A DNA stretch of 64,000 nt, taken from NCBI GenBank assembly GCA_946122785.1, contig CAMGYJ010000006.1:53712066-53776065 (forward strand), given 5' to 3'. Below the pieces are notes generated by a model that worked only from the letters and a program-made list of their open reading frames with translations, was not told the origin of the DNA and made no database searches. Made by a program: the position numbers and the translations under genes. Positions 10,122 to 21,450 of the stretch are shown in pieces (the first letter of the stretch is position 1; each line of letters begins with the position of its first letter). This stretch comes from Linum tenue (lineage: Eukaryota > Streptophyta > Magnoliopsida > Malpighiales > Linaceae).

Positions 10122-13100
10122 TTATGAAACCACATACTGCTTCAACTGCTTGGTCCTTTTCTTATTCTTTAGTTTCCGGAATGCACTAGACTCGATTTGC
10201 CGTATTCTCTCCCTGCTCACTCCTATCAACTCCCCTATCTCTTGCAATGTTTTCATCCTTCCATCGTCCAGTCCAAACCGCCACCTGATCACTTGGCTTT
10301 CTCTCGGGTTCAGGGTATCTAGCACCTTTTCTAGATCCTGCTTCATGTATTGCTTCATTAGCAGATCCTCCGAGGTTTCAGCATCTGGGTCTGCAATAAC
10401 TTCCTGCAGCAAACAGAACATGAAAGAACCAAACCATTCAAGCTTCTATAGAAGGGTCAAAGCTTATGAGAATTTAAGATTATATGGCTGGAGTGAGTTA
10501 CCGAAGGTTTGAGGTCCATGTTGACACCAATCTTCTGGTCGAGAGATCTTGGAGCTTTTGGTGTCAGCAGAACAGCTTCAAGCCTTTTCATGGAAAGCCC
10601 AGCTGCCTCTGCAACTTCTTCATTGTTTGGCTGCCTTCCATTTTCACTGTACAATACCCTCCTTGCCTCCTTCACTTTGTAGGAGGCCTCAACCATGTGA
10701 AACTGGTCCAGGTTTATTTCGTAAGGAGAGAGGTCGAGATTAGTTGGCAGAAGGCATAAACAGACTACTGAGATTGCAAAAGGTAGGATAAGCATACCGG
10801 TAAGCGAATTGTCCTTGATTGATCAGAGAGAGACTTGCGAACTGCCTGTTTAATCCACCAATGAGCATAAGTTGAGAATTTGAAGCCCTTTGAAGCATCA
10901 AATTTTTCTGCACCCCTTACAAGGCCTCTGCAACCTTCCTGTTAGGGAAAGAACCAAACCTCAGCTTGAAGACCAATCTTAACCGCCGCTATCAGTCATC
11001 AAATTTGCTCCTTTTTTCTTTCTTAAGTCATGTTACACTTCAATTGCAAAGATGTGCATACCTGAACAAGATCTTGTAGACTCATCCCAGACCCTTGATA
11101 ATTTTTGGCTATGGAAATGACGAGTCTTATGTTCGATTTTATCATCTTATCCTTGCAAATAGTCCCACGGTTTAAACGCCTCCTCAAGGTCATCTGATCC
11201 ATTGCTGCTGCAGCAGCCCATTGTGCAAATGTTGGCTCGCCTCCATATCTCTCCACAAGCTCCTCGTGAAGCCGTTCGAGTTTCAGTAGGTCCTATTCAT
11301 TACCAAACACACGTGAGAATCTTATAACTCTACATAGTAATGGAAGAGAAAAGCTCACAGATTTACGTCAAAGATGGTATGCTTTCGTTCCATAAGGACA
11401 CATCACGAGGTCGTGAGCCAAATACAATTATCGCATATGTTCCAGAAGAGGCGAAAATTGAGTAGGGTGATTATTGTAGGTGAAACTAGCACTTCCAAAA
11501 CAAGCTACCATGTTCTAGAAGTTCATAGCAGTAAGAGAATGAAATCAGGCGAAAATATACTATTATGTGATCATCCAAAATTGGGTGAAAATCACTGGGT
11601 TTTGAATGTATTAGATGATATGCATCCGGGGGAAGAACGTATTAGATGGGAAAATTTTAAACAGTATTTTTGTGGGAATATTAATGTTATCAACTTTCAC
11701 CTCATTTTCACCCTCCTGATCATTATTATTTCCCCCCTTCCAGAGCACTATTTCCACCTAATCCCTTTCACACCTTCTGAAACATAGGACAGAAGAGAAA
11801 AGAAACATCTACAATATAACCAATGCACCAACAACCTGGCTGCACCTTGCTGTCTACCAAGCTCTAATTAGACAACTAGTAACAGCATTTTTCCATTCAG
11901 TAATAGCAAATGGAGTCAGTCAGCAGTCTAACCTGTATTCCTTCTGAAAATTCCAATTCTTCAGCAGAAGTAAGAAGCCTCGAAGTGCTTGTGGTAGATC
12001 TCAAATAACGCAAAGGGTCAGAATGGTCTACTTCTTGTATAGAGCCACGCTTTCTTCTACTCGTTGAACTAGCTTTTGTAGAAACATTTGCTGCGGAAGA
12101 AACCTTCTCAGCTGCTCTAGCGCGTTTCACTTTCCTTTCATTTTGCTTAGTTGATCTCACAGCTGTATCTTCACAAAGCTCTTCCTCTAGAATGGAAAGT
12201 TCTTCCAGTGTTGGCTCCAAACATTCAGATTCCTCCTTGATAGAAGTATTCTCACTGGATTGGCTTCCTTCTCCATTTGCATCAACTCCCAATATGTCAG
12301 CTCGCTCTGCTTCAGTGAGTTGGGACCGAATTGATGAGAAAGTATAAGTGTTTGCAGTCTTGGTTTCTGCTTTCAGGGAGTACTGATTGTTAACCAAGGC
12401 TACAGCATCTTTGGCAACCTTGACAGCTGCTCTGGCAAGAGCGACTGCTTCAGCAGCTGCTGCTGAAATGACTGCTTCATCGCTAGTAATAAGTGTTTCT
12501 GTAGCTAAAGTTGCTTGAAAGGTTTCCTAGACAAGCATCCAATATTAACCAATTCAGTAATGCAGCTGATTGTAGAGTGGGAGGGGGGACTAAATCACAG
12601 CAGAAATTTACAAGAAAATAAAACAACAATGAAGAGATTTTTTTCTTACCAACGAACACGTACTATGAAAGATACTAAACCGGTCCAACCCATATACACA
12701 AATTAACATTTGAAAATCGTAAAACAAGCAAATCTGGTAGATGCCAGTGCCTAGTTCCTCAGATGCTTATATCTCTCATTCATAAGTTCTGGAATAAAGC
12801 TCGACATTGGAAATATTGTGTAACAGTTCTCTTGCATTGCTGCTTGTTCCTATATTCACTTTTGTTAAACTCCACAATTTAACATTAAAGAACAACCAAA
12901 GCTAAAGAAGTGGTGATCCAACACTTGTCTACAGAGTTACTGTTCCATTCTCATCACTAACTACAGATGACATCCTACCGATAAGAAAAGTTTCAACAAT
13001 TCTCCGATGGGAAACTAGAAAAACAAGAGGCTGAGACAGGCACTGAAGAATCTGTACGAATCAATAAAACAAAAGCTACCTCTTTAGGCGGACCGACTGC

Positions 13101-13716
13101 CCCAATATATGTCCACGTTTTGTTAGCTGCAACCGAATTTGAATGAGGTTCTAAAGAAGAGAGTCTCAACTTCTCCAATTCAAGTACAGCAGTAGATGGG
13201 GAAGTTGTTGTTGACAAAGCGCATTGTGCTCGGAAAAACAAACCCTTTGCTGTAGAACCATCAAAAGGGAAACCCTCAAAACACTAGAGAGGGTTTACAA
13301 ACTAAACCATCACAATTCAATAATTCAAATAATACAAAAGCTAGCAGGGAAAGAATCTGAAAAATGCCGCTACTACAGAAACAAACACAGAACTGAATTG
13401 CCTTTCCAGAAGAAAAAAAAAAACCCAATTCCAAACCCATTGAAGCAACAACCAGTCAACCATATCCACATTGATATACCAAATCGATTAAACTAATCAA
13501 ACCGATTTCAGTTTTTTTGAAAACAAGAGCCAGTAGAACCGGCGATTGAATGCCAAACAATCAGGAATTGGGAAAGGGAACAGAGAAAGTAAGGAAATGG
13601 AATTCAGAAATACCATGATGATGATGGTAGCGATGGAGAAGAGGTCTGGAATGGAAGGAGAAGGTGTTGTTATCTGGTCCCGGTGGGTACTTGAACGGCG
13701 GCAACAGACAAGACAT
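10122..13716 (-). CDS. SIG1: plastid RNA polymerase sigma factor SIG1 (sigA), seven exons
   Basis: It directs the bacterial-type plastid RNA polymerase to chloroplast promoters (family knowledge). Minus-strand exons: 13716-13614, 13249-13080, 12526-11933, 11292-11062, 10938-10798, 10702-10502 and 10403-10122. All splice sites are GT-AG and in phase, giving 573 aa. The start [17 protein letters not shown], then Ser/His/Arg-rich sequence, fits a transit peptide. Residues 92-289 are the variable acidic/basic N-terminal domain (one exon). Region 2 runs about 325-410 ([40 protein letters not shown]). Region 3 runs about 414-480 ([26 protein letters not shown]). Region 4 runs about 481-573 ([20 protein letters not shown] helix-turn-helix, ending QYVVS). 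DQKIG followed by [16 protein letters not shown] is SIG1-like rather than SIG2-6. No stop or frameshift was seen. MULE A lies 420 bp upstream. Confidence 0.94.
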
Positions 13717-14126
13717 AGTAAAACCCCACAATTGATCCTACCTTCTTCCCTTTCATTAATTAAAAGTTGAAGTCTTCCTTCAGCCTTCCGTTGCTAATTA
13801 CTGTGTAAGCATCGGCAAAACAAAATTGGGGGTGGAGTAGGCAAAGAGAAGGGCGAGAGAGAATGTGAAGCATGGAAGCTGTGCTGGGGAAAAATTAGAG
13901 CTCAAAGAAGAATAGAGAAGAGGAGGGAGAGGTCTCAGTGTGTGTATTTTGGTGAAGAAGATGATAGAACACTGGATAAGGGTCCTTTTTTAATGGTAGC
14001 GGCCAGCGGGCCTGCTCTGCTGAGGTTCTCCTACTACGGACCAGAGCCGCCCAATCATGCACAGTGCACACTCAGGCCTCAGCCAGCCCAACCTCCTTAA
14101 CTGAAATTTGAGTAGTTCTTTGGTTC
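13717..14126 (-). promoter_or_regulatory. SIG1 5' UTR and remaining proximal promoter
   Basis: About 410 bp separate the SIG1 start codon from the target duplication of MULE A. On the minus strand there is a CT-rich leader (CCTCTCCCTCCTCTTCTC near 13910-13935) of the kind common in plant 5' UTRs. I saw no clear TATA box. This is consistent with a short TATA-less housekeeping-type promoter, but that is inference. Confidence 0.45.
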
Positions 14127-14223
14127 CAAACATCAGAGTTTTTTCCAATAATAGCACCCTAAAAAAAAAATTACAAAACAAGCACACATATGAAAAAAAA
14201 GACAGAAATAGCACCTATTTTTT

Positions 14224-14546
14224 TGGACCGCACCTGCACGATGCGTTTTATAGGTGAACCGCACGTGAAGGACGCAGTTTACTTATAAACCGCATCGTGC
14301 AGGTGCGGTCCCCATTACAAAACGCAGGCCAACGCAGCGATCCACGCCAGCTGCGGAACGGTCTTCAAGACCGTCAGATGGTGAGGCGATCTGACGGTAG
14401 ACCGCCTGCCAGCGGAGCGATCCGCGCCAAGCCACCCAGACCGCACGCCCGAGATGCGGTCAAACCTAGGGAAACGTAAACCGCAGCGGGAGGGAGCGGT
14501 TTCTGTTAGTGCAAAATTACAAGACCGCCCCTTGGGGGTGCGGTCT
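14224..14546. repeat. MULE A left palindrome array
   Basis: Roughly seven imperfect palindromes in tandem. Examples are CCGCATCGTGCAGGTGCGG (14286-14310 region), a longer one around ACCGTCAGA/TCTGACGGT (14370-14400), and ACCGCCCCTTGGGGGTGCGG (14524-14543). Arms read CCGCA(C/T) one way and (G/A)TGCGG the other. The array ends 6 bp before the TATA box at 14553. Confidence 0.8.
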
Positions 14547-14552
14547 GATGCG

Positions 14553-14560
14553 TATAAATA
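14553..14560 (+). promoter_or_regulatory. MULE A left inward TATA box
   Basis: TATAAATA follows the last palindrome of the left array directly and precedes a C-rich tract and a CT-rich leader. MULE B has the same order at 60725 (array, TATAAATA, C-run, leader), so this is probably the promoter of a lost element gene. Confidence 0.65.
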
Positions 14561-14670
14561 CCCCCCCTCCCCCCCTCATTTCTTCACACCACAACCCATT
14601 CTTCCTCCTCTCTCTACAATTTATCTCTCTAAACCCTCCCCTCCCAAAAGCCTAGGAAATAGTGGTCTGT

Positions 14671-14705
14671 TGGTTGCGGCTAAGTCCGATCTGCCATCAG
14701 AAAAC
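14671..14705 (+). other. leader block shared by MULE A and MULE B
   Basis: TGGTTGCGGCTAAGTCCGAT followed by CTGCCATCAGAAA recurs at 60838-60871 in MULE B with few changes. It lies in the same position, downstream of TATA and the CT-rich leader. It has no long reading frame, so it is probably a conserved 5' untranslated exon. Confidence 0.7.
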
Positions 14706-14721
14706 ATTTCTTAGGTAGGAA

Positions 14722-14941
14722 TGTTCATGGCATAAAAAGTAACACAAAATAAACTTACGAGTTAATGTTAATGGCATAAAAAGTAACACAAAATAAACTT
14801 ACGAGTTAATGTTAATGGCATAAAAAGTAACACAAAATAAACTTACGAGTTAATGTTAATGGCATAAAAAGTAACACAAAATAAACTTACGAGTTAATCT
14901 TAATGGCATAAAAAGTAACACAAAATAAACTTACGAGTTAA
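14722..14941. repeat. five 44-bp tandem repeats inside MULE A
   Basis: Five nearly identical units start at 14722, 14766, 14810, 14854 and 14898 (TGTTAATGGCATAAAAAGTA, then ACACAAAATAAACTTACGAG, then TTAA), with a partial sixth at 14942. On the minus strand each contains CTCGTAAGT, a perfect plant 5' splice-donor consensus, which may be a relic of an intron start that was amplified. Confidence 0.9.
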
Positions 14942-15035
14942 TCTTAATGGCAAACAAACTAAATAAATATAGATATACAACAGAAAAATGAAAGAGAGAA
15001 TGAGAGGTGTGAAGAGTAGAGGTTTTCCGGCAAGT

Positions 15036-15043
15036 CTTATATA
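15036..15043 (-). promoter_or_regulatory. MULE A right inward TATA box
   Basis: On the minus strand TATATAAG lies about 16 bp inside the right palindrome array. This is the expected position of a mudrA promoter. The equivalent site in MULE B is at 63253-63260, upstream of a real mudrA fragment. Confidence 0.6.
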
Positions 15044-15058
15044 GGGAAAAAATTGTGC

Positions 15059-15436
15059 AAAACCGCACCTCTAGGGTGCGGTTTTAGTCTGCCATGCAGC
15101 CCTACGTCCATAATTCTCTGCATGCTGTGTCGGGTGTCGGAAAATTATTGACATGTAAACCGCACTTGGGGGGTGCGGTCTACATGGCCAAACCGCACCT
15201 TAGAGATGCGGTTTGTTCTTGGAGGCAGAAACCGCATCTCTAAGGTGCGGTTTAGGTAGGTCAGGCCTAAACCGCACCTCGGCCATGCGTTTCATGTAGG
15301 CCAGACATGAAAACGCATGGCCCAGGTGCGGTTTAGGCCCACCAGTATTGACCGCACCCTCCAGCTGCGGTTTACATTTAAAACGCACCTGGGGGATGCG
15401 TTTTATATGTAAACCGCACCTGGAGGGTGCGGTTAA
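15059..15436. repeat. MULE A right palindrome array (nine hairpins)
   Basis: Nine successive palindromes of about 25 bp are separated by 6-16 bp. Examples: CCGCACCTCTAGGGTGCGG, CCGCACCTTAGAGATGCGG, CCGCATCTCTAAGGTGCGG, CCGCACCTGGAGGGTGCGG. Loops differ while the arms stay almost constant. GCACCC/GGGTGC outer repeats follow up to the element end. Confidence 0.88.
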
Positions 15437-15532
15437 TAAAAAAGGGTGCTAGTTTTGTAAATATTTTTGGGCGGGTGCTAGTTTTGTAATTTTTTTTTAG
15501 GGTGCTATTTCTGGAAAAAACTCCAAACATCA

Positions 15533-16779
15533 AGGGCCACTTGGATTAATGAAGGTGATACAAAACACAAACTTCTTCCATCTTTCCGCTCTCAAACGCC
15601 GAAGGCTCAACAAGATCATGGCCTTAAAAGACTAGTTACGGGGCCCGGCCAGTTGACAATTAGATAAATACCGATAGTAATTTGCATTAGAGTTATGCTT
15701 TAGAATAAGAAAATCTTAATTAATCAAATCTTCTAAACATTCGAATAGAATGGTAGAATAAGAAAATCCAAATCATTACAATACTTCAACAATTCAAAAT
15801 GATTAATATCATAATGTTTTCTAAAGTTTTAATTGAATAATCTACTAATACAAGTAATGAAAGAAAATCTCCATAAAAGGGAATCGACTCCTAAAGACAA
15901 TTTAAAATTACCCTTTTAATTACTTCTCATCGCCTAGATTACTAACGTTTTCTCTTTGACTTGGTTACATTTCTTCCGCCATGAACAACTTCATCATCTC
16001 CACGAATCATATGTCTTTTTTCTCCAATAGTACCACATTTATATGCATCATCATTTCATTTTCCTTTTTTTCTAGCATTTCAATAATCTCTTCATTTTTT
16101 TCTGCATTTGATTGAGCAATTAAATTTAATGATAAATTTTTTACAAATACAAATTATTTTTAATCATTGGAGTAGAATTTACCTCGTACAATGTATGAAC
16201 AATATCCATGATTTATTCTTTCACCCCATCCTCGGTCTTTATATCTATCTCATGAACAATTTATTTCTTCTTCTCAACAACAACCTCATCTCTAGCACCG
16301 GAGCCATTATCTCCACCCTTAGAAGTTTCATTCTTGTTCGCCTCCATCAGCGTTATGAATTTATATCATTGACATTTAAAAATACAAAATATGGTGTGGT
16401 ATTACGTAATCATAAGTGATTAATACATATTAGAGATAAATTGAAGTTGGATACAATTGATTGCACGTCAGTGGAAAAGTAAGCGAAGTTCCACACTGAA
16501 TACCAAGATTAAAATTACAAAGTTTCTATATTTCCAAGCATGCAGTGAAATAAAATAGAACGGCGTTCTCTACCTGCAAAATTTTATTCATCCAAGCTAA
16601 TTATGTTAATAAAAAACTCGTCTTCCTTCGCTCGGCAATTGCAAGATGAAAATTATAATTAACTATATAACAAAGTATGACCTGTGCTTGGTATAAAAAA
16701 TTCATATCCAATAAAGAATAGAACAAATTTGTATTATTATTGATAAATATTTTGATGCAAGCATAATTTACCTTGATCA
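15533..16779. other. AT-rich intergenic DNA
   Basis: No gene, RNA or element boundary could be supported. Short open frames (for example near 16108-16419) are AT-driven and match nothing I recognise. This may be part of the older Helitron-type region, interrupted on its right by the hAT element. Confidence 0.5.
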
Positions 16780-16805
16780 GTCACTAGTATAGGTGTCAAA
16801 ACATA

Positions 16806-17022
16806 GCCCGACCCGATTAACCCGCCCGATAAACCCAACCCGCAACCCGACCGCAACCCGAATTGACTAAAAGTCAACAACCCGTAACCCGCCCGACCCG
16901 CAACCCGATTGACCCGCAACCCAACTAACCCGCAACCCGACAGACCCGCAACCCGACTGACCCGCAACCCGATTAACCCGAACCCGATTGACCCGAACCC
17001 GACTAACACGTAATCCGACCGA
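16806..17022. repeat. hAT left subterminal array
   Basis: About 20 tandem copies of a degenerate ACCCGCAACCCGA-type motif (for example AACCCGACAGACCCGCAACC). All are C-rich on the plus strand. Subterminal repeats of this kind usually bind hAT transposase. Confidence 0.85.
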
Positions 17023-17800
17023 GTCAACCTGAATTTCATCTAATCCACTTGAATAATTATAAAAATATACAATACATAGTTTTTCAAAATAAAGTTTTTC
17101 ATTCTAAACTTAAGTAAAATTATTTTTTCATTTCGTATAGGAAATTTAAAAAATATGAAACTCACTTGATATTACGTATTTTAAGAAAATTATAAAAGTT
17201 GAAACATGAAGGTCACTTGAGATCATGACAATATTAATATAATATATAAATTATAATTTTGGTTAATTTAACTATTCAATAAAATTATCAATTAAATATA
17301 AAGTAAAGTAATGTAATATATTTGGTAATTTGATGTTTTTAAAAAGAAGAGGGAAATTTTGGTGTATTCAAGTTTTTGGGAAGAGAAAGAAGAGGGAAAT
17401 TTGGTTCCTGAAATTTTTTTAGAAAAGAAACAAGTGGGAATTTTGGTGGTTTTGATATGTGGGAAGAGAAAGAAGTGGGAAAGTTTGATTCTTTTAATTA
17501 TGAAAGAGAAATAAGGAGGGAAACTTTTGAGTTTTCAACTTTTTGTAGAAGAAAAGAAGAGGGTAATTTGGTTCTTTCAATTTTATGGAAGAGAAAGAGG
17601 AGGGAAATTTTGAGTTTTTCTAATGTATGGAAGGAGAAAGAAAGAGGAAAATTTTAGTATTTTTTTTGAAAAGAAAGAAGGAAACATATTTGGTGTTTTC
17701 AATTTTTTGGTTTTTCATAATTTTAGCTTTTGAAATATGAATCTTTAACTTTTATATGGAGGACATGACTAGTTAAAATTAATCTTATATGCTTTGAAGG

Positions 17801-17802
<2 letters not shown>

Positions 17803-17849
<47 letters not shown>
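17803..17849. repeat. (TA)n microsatellite
   Basis: An uninterrupted TA dinucleotide tract of about 45 bp lies inside the hAT element. Confidence 0.95.
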
Positions 17850-17851
<2 letters not shown>

Positions 17852-18957
17852 GTTTATGGACTAATAAATAAATTAACCATTAGTTACAACAATTTATACT
17901 AAACTTGATAAGTAATCTTTGACAGTTCGTTGTTTAGGATATAAAGTATATGGTTAGGGTATAAGGTATAGGGTATAAGGTACATATGGTTTAGGGTGTA
18001 TATGGTTAGGGTATAAGATATTGATGGTTTTGACGGTTCTAAGTTTTTTAATTAACATATGTTCACTTGAAGTCATTTGAAGTCTTTAACGGCAGGAGAT
18101 CCCTTTTTAATTTATGTTTATGGTACGTGGTTAGGGTACAAGGTATGTGGTGAAGTATAGGATATATGGTTAGGGTATAACAATTAGCAAATATCACTTT
18201 TTATCTATGTTTTGAAAATAAAAGTATGAATTTCACTTTTAAATTAACTATACTAGCAAAATCACAACTCAAGGACATATGGTTAGGGTATAGGGTATAG
18301 GTTATGTGGTTAGTGTATAATGTATTGATGGTTTAGGATCTACAATCAACAACATATACTAACTTAATATTGTTGATTGAGGGTAAGACCAAGTGTATAG
18401 GATATATGCTATTGAGTAAGTTATGATTGAAGTCACAATAATTTTACTAAATTTGATAGCTAATCTTTAATGGTTCAATTTTTAAGATAATTCGAACAAT
18501 TTTACAAATAACTTGTTTGACAACAATTTACTGAAGTTATTTGTGCAATGAGTTATTTCGAAATAACTCCTTTTATCACTATGCTTTTGCCAAATACCAC
18601 ACGCCAAATACCAGATTTGCATGGTTATACTAAACGAGGTACTTTAATCCAATTACTACTGAATTAATACTAAAATATCAAATAAACAATTAATGGTGTC
18701 TTTTGGTTGCAAATATTGATATCACCATTACTATTAGCTATAATACTTTACCAATTATGATTAATTACATAACAAGTTTGCAAGTCATACAAATTGATTT
18801 AACATTTTTACTAGTTTTTTTCAAAAGAATAAAGTATATATATACGAGGTAGAAATAAATTGGTTAAAAAGTTGAGAAAATATTTTAAATTAGTGTAATA
18901 AAATGTGTAAGTTGGTAATGAGTAATGAGTTAAGTTACTTGATGCGCTGGCCCTAAC

Positions 18958-19092
18958 AACCCGAAACCCGATCCGCCCGCAACCCGCCCGACATAAAACC
19001 CGATGAACCCGCAACCCGATTGAACCCGAACCCGATGAACCCGCAACCCGTTTGAACCCGAACCCGATTGAACCCAGTCCGAACCCGCCCGA
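18958..19092. repeat. hAT right subterminal array
   Basis: Tandem AACCCGAACCCGATGAACCC-type units, again C-rich on the plus strand and so in the same orientation as the left array, although the 12-bp termini are inverted. Confidence 0.85.
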
Positions 19093-19112
19093 TTGACACC
19101 TATAGTTACTAG

Positions 19113-21450
19113 TTGGATTCGCGATGCTGTACATCAAACTCATCCCCTCAATTTGTAGAATATGAGCAGGTGGTGGTTCTCTAAATCAATGGTTGCCCTG
19201 GCATGGTGCATGAAACCAACATCCAAGGAATGGAGCTCCCAGTCCCAGACCACTCCATCCATAGCAATAAAGTTTGCCTCTATTGATTTGTCTGTAACTC
19301 GAATGTGGATTCTAAATCTGCATAATGATGGTAATGTCATAAACAACCACGAAAATTGTTGAATTACATTATTTTGTAGTTGATAAATGCAAAAACTCAA
19401 AGTTATTGAATTAATAATTGGAAAATAGTCTCGTAGGATAAGATAGGTGGAAAGACCATGTTTTTCTTAACAATATTCAAAATATCCAAATGATCATTCC
19501 ACCACCAAAATATAAGGAGGCAAGCCATCACATAAGCATAATGTTTCAGAATAGAAATATACAGGGAAGATCATGCCAATCAAGCAATCACCTCATATTA
19601 TGTTCCCATGCAAACTAAAATGTGAGTAGACGACAAACGTAGCCTCCCAGAATCTCCGGGAATCTCTTCAAATTAACACTATTTAATATGTAACATGTAC
19701 ACAATCTTTCATTGTGTATTAGTACCATGCATTACTAATTATTTAGAAAAATGTTGTTAATTCTTGGACTGCTAATATATTTACGAATTCAACAAATTGT
19801 ATATTTATCAGCGAACTATATAAAACCTAATTTTCAATATAATTAATAATGGTTGCATTCCAAAATCAACTCCGCTAATTTGCTTACTTTGTTCAATATG
19901 ACTTCTTGATTCGAGTCACAGTCAATTGAAATGTGAAATCGAGAATGAGCAGTTTTGCCTCCAACCATTAGCAAAGTTGCAATATCGGAAGAAGCAATAC
20001 ATAAAATTATACACGTAGTTTTAAACAAATGACTTTCCAAAGAAATGTTTTACCTATACCTCCAAATTCATTAACAAAGAAGCAGTTCCAATTTTCTTCA
20101 TCGTCATCTTGAACAATTTTATTGAATGACTTCCTCTGCTCTGAATTCAATTTTGGATACAATATATTGAATTCCTTCATCAAATCTTTTGTATTTTAAT
20201 TTAACTCCTCATAGATCATTCAATTTCTGTATTTAGGGCTTGTTTGGTTGATGGATTTGGTGAGGAATTTGGATCTATCATGGACTTTGTCCAAAATCCA
20301 TTGTTTGCTTCATGCATTTAGGGGAAACAAATTCGTGGGTCTCACGTACTTTAAGGGACCAAATCTGTGGACCCCACGGACTTGAAAGTTTCACCTATTT
20401 AGGTGGGAATTGATTATGGATTTTGAAGTCCATCATTTGTTACCAACCTACCCTTCATATTTGCTTTTTCTTCTTATATCATTGAGGGCAATAAAAGTAT
20501 ATTACACTTCATACCTACAAATTTAATTAACAAAATCCATCATGAAATCCATCAAACAAATAATGGTGTTTATCAAATCCATAATGAACCTAAGGCCCTC
20601 ATATATCCATGGTTTTCAAAACCCAAGTTATACCAAAACCTTCATTTTTCAAATCCACGACGCAAACGAGCCCTAATCACATAGCTTCATATGGAATAGG
20701 CAAACCTAGAAAAATAGTTAGAGACCTCCAATATTTGTGTAACAATTTTTCTATCTCCACCAAACATATATCTTTAATCTCATCAGTAGAAAGATTCATA
20801 TTGTGAAAATTTAACTCCCTTCTACGATTGAACATTATATCATTGCTCAACAATTTCCAATTTTTTCTCCAAAAAGATTGCACATCTAACACCTTGGCAA
20901 TGAATAAGATTTGTTACAAATAAATTCCTTACTTTATATCCAGAACCCCAAGATGCAACTTCTTTCAAACAATCACTCCACTCATCATCATCTGCCAATA
21001 ACTGAAGAGCATAACATGCTTTTTGAAAGGAATCATGAACAACAATATTAACTGTTCTAATTTCTTCATAAGAACGACAACCTATGACTAAATACAACAA
21101 CATGCGGAGATAAAATCTTTCTTTGCTTGATGGAGGACAATAATATAATCTTCCAATACAAACTTTGTTTTTCCTCATCTTCCACCTTTTCAACTTCCGA
21201 TTCCACACAAATATTGTGAATATTCAACAAATGTATATTTTCGTTCCTCAGAAGAATGAGCATGGATTTATCCTTCCGACTCCACAATCGCATTGATGTT
21301 TCATTTCTTTCAATAGCTTTTTCAATATTTTCGTTCTCCTTTGTCACTACTTTATCCTTCCCAGACAAATGACATGACATACATAACACAGAAGGTGAAT
21401 TACAGCTAACATCAAACTTCAAAGTCTCCGACATGCTAACCTGATGTGAT
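19113..21450 (-). pseudogene. decayed PIF1-type (Helitron) helicase region
   Basis: Minus-strand fragments in several frames follow the order of a plant Helitron/PIF1-like helicase. Seen in order are a stretch with CIGRLYYCPPSSKERFYLRM (about 21150-21090), SFQKACYALQLLADDDEW (about 21030-20970), LSTDEIKDICLVEIEKLL (about 20800-20745), a damaged Walker A reading FGGIGKTFLW (about 20085-20055), and IASSDIATLLMVGGKTAHSRF (about 20000-19930). A final fragment at 19140-19400 with RIHIRVTDKSIEANFIAMDG could be a single-strand-binding (RPA-like) piece, less certain. Frameshifts, stops and a MITE at 20236 make it a pseudogene. A host PIF1 helicase gene is less likely given the decay and TE setting. 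Confidence 0.75.
20236..20673. mobile_element. MITE with GGGCTTGTTTGG ends (Tourist/PIF-Harbinger-like)
   Basis: 438 bp. It starts GGGCTTGTTTGG and ends CAAACGAGCCC (imperfect inverted ends). It is flanked by TTA on the left and TAA on the right, compatible with a 3-bp TWA target duplication with one change. It interrupts the PIF1-type helicase frame. It has no coding capacity. Confidence 0.7.

Larger units (their letters stand above)
14136..15523. mobile_element. MULE A: non-autonomous Mutator-like element with palindrome-array ends
   Basis: 1388 bp. It is flanked by a perfect 9-bp target duplication CAAACATCA at 14127-14135 and 15524-15532, the Mutator hallmark. The outer inverted repeats begin GAGTTTTTTCCA and continue ATAGCACCCTAAAAAAAAA, then TTACAAAAC, on both ends. 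Inside each is an array of about 25-bp palindromes built on CCGCACC/GGTGCGG. A TATA box follows each array, facing inward. The centre has a leader shared with MULE B (GGTTGCGGCTAAGTCCGATC) and five 44-bp tandem repeats. No transposase coding remains. Confidence 0.88.
16788..19104. mobile_element. non-autonomous hAT-like DNA transposon
   Basis: 2317 bp with perfect 12-bp inverted ends TATAGGTGTCAA/TTGACACCTATA. It is flanked by an 8-bp duplication, GTCACTAG (16780-16787) and GTTACTAG (19105-19112), with one mismatch. An 8-bp duplication and an AGGTGTCAA end are typical of hAT elements. No transposase is coded. Subterminal CCCG-rich arrays lie at both ends in direct, not inverted, orientation. 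The middle is AT-rich with a (TA)n tract and GGTTAGGGTATA-type repeats. Confidence 0.82.

Noticed and set aside
11374..11787. 137-residue plus-strand frame
   Set aside because: It lies in the SIG1 intron between exons 11933 and 11292 on the other strand and matches nothing known.
13974..14214. 74-residue minus-strand frame near the SIG1 promoter
   Set aside because: It runs across the MULE A boundary and duplication, so it cannot be an ancestral gene.
14722..15436. Regular repeats reminiscent of a CRISPR array
   Set aside because: Plant nuclear DNA, no cas genes, head-to-tail 44-bp units without unique spacers, and hairpins bounded by a MULE duplication.
17940..18320. GGTTAGGGTATA-type repeats resembling telomere sequence
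   Set aside because: Not a TTTAGGG array; spacing and sequence are irregular and it lies inside a hAT element. An interstitial telomere is not supported.
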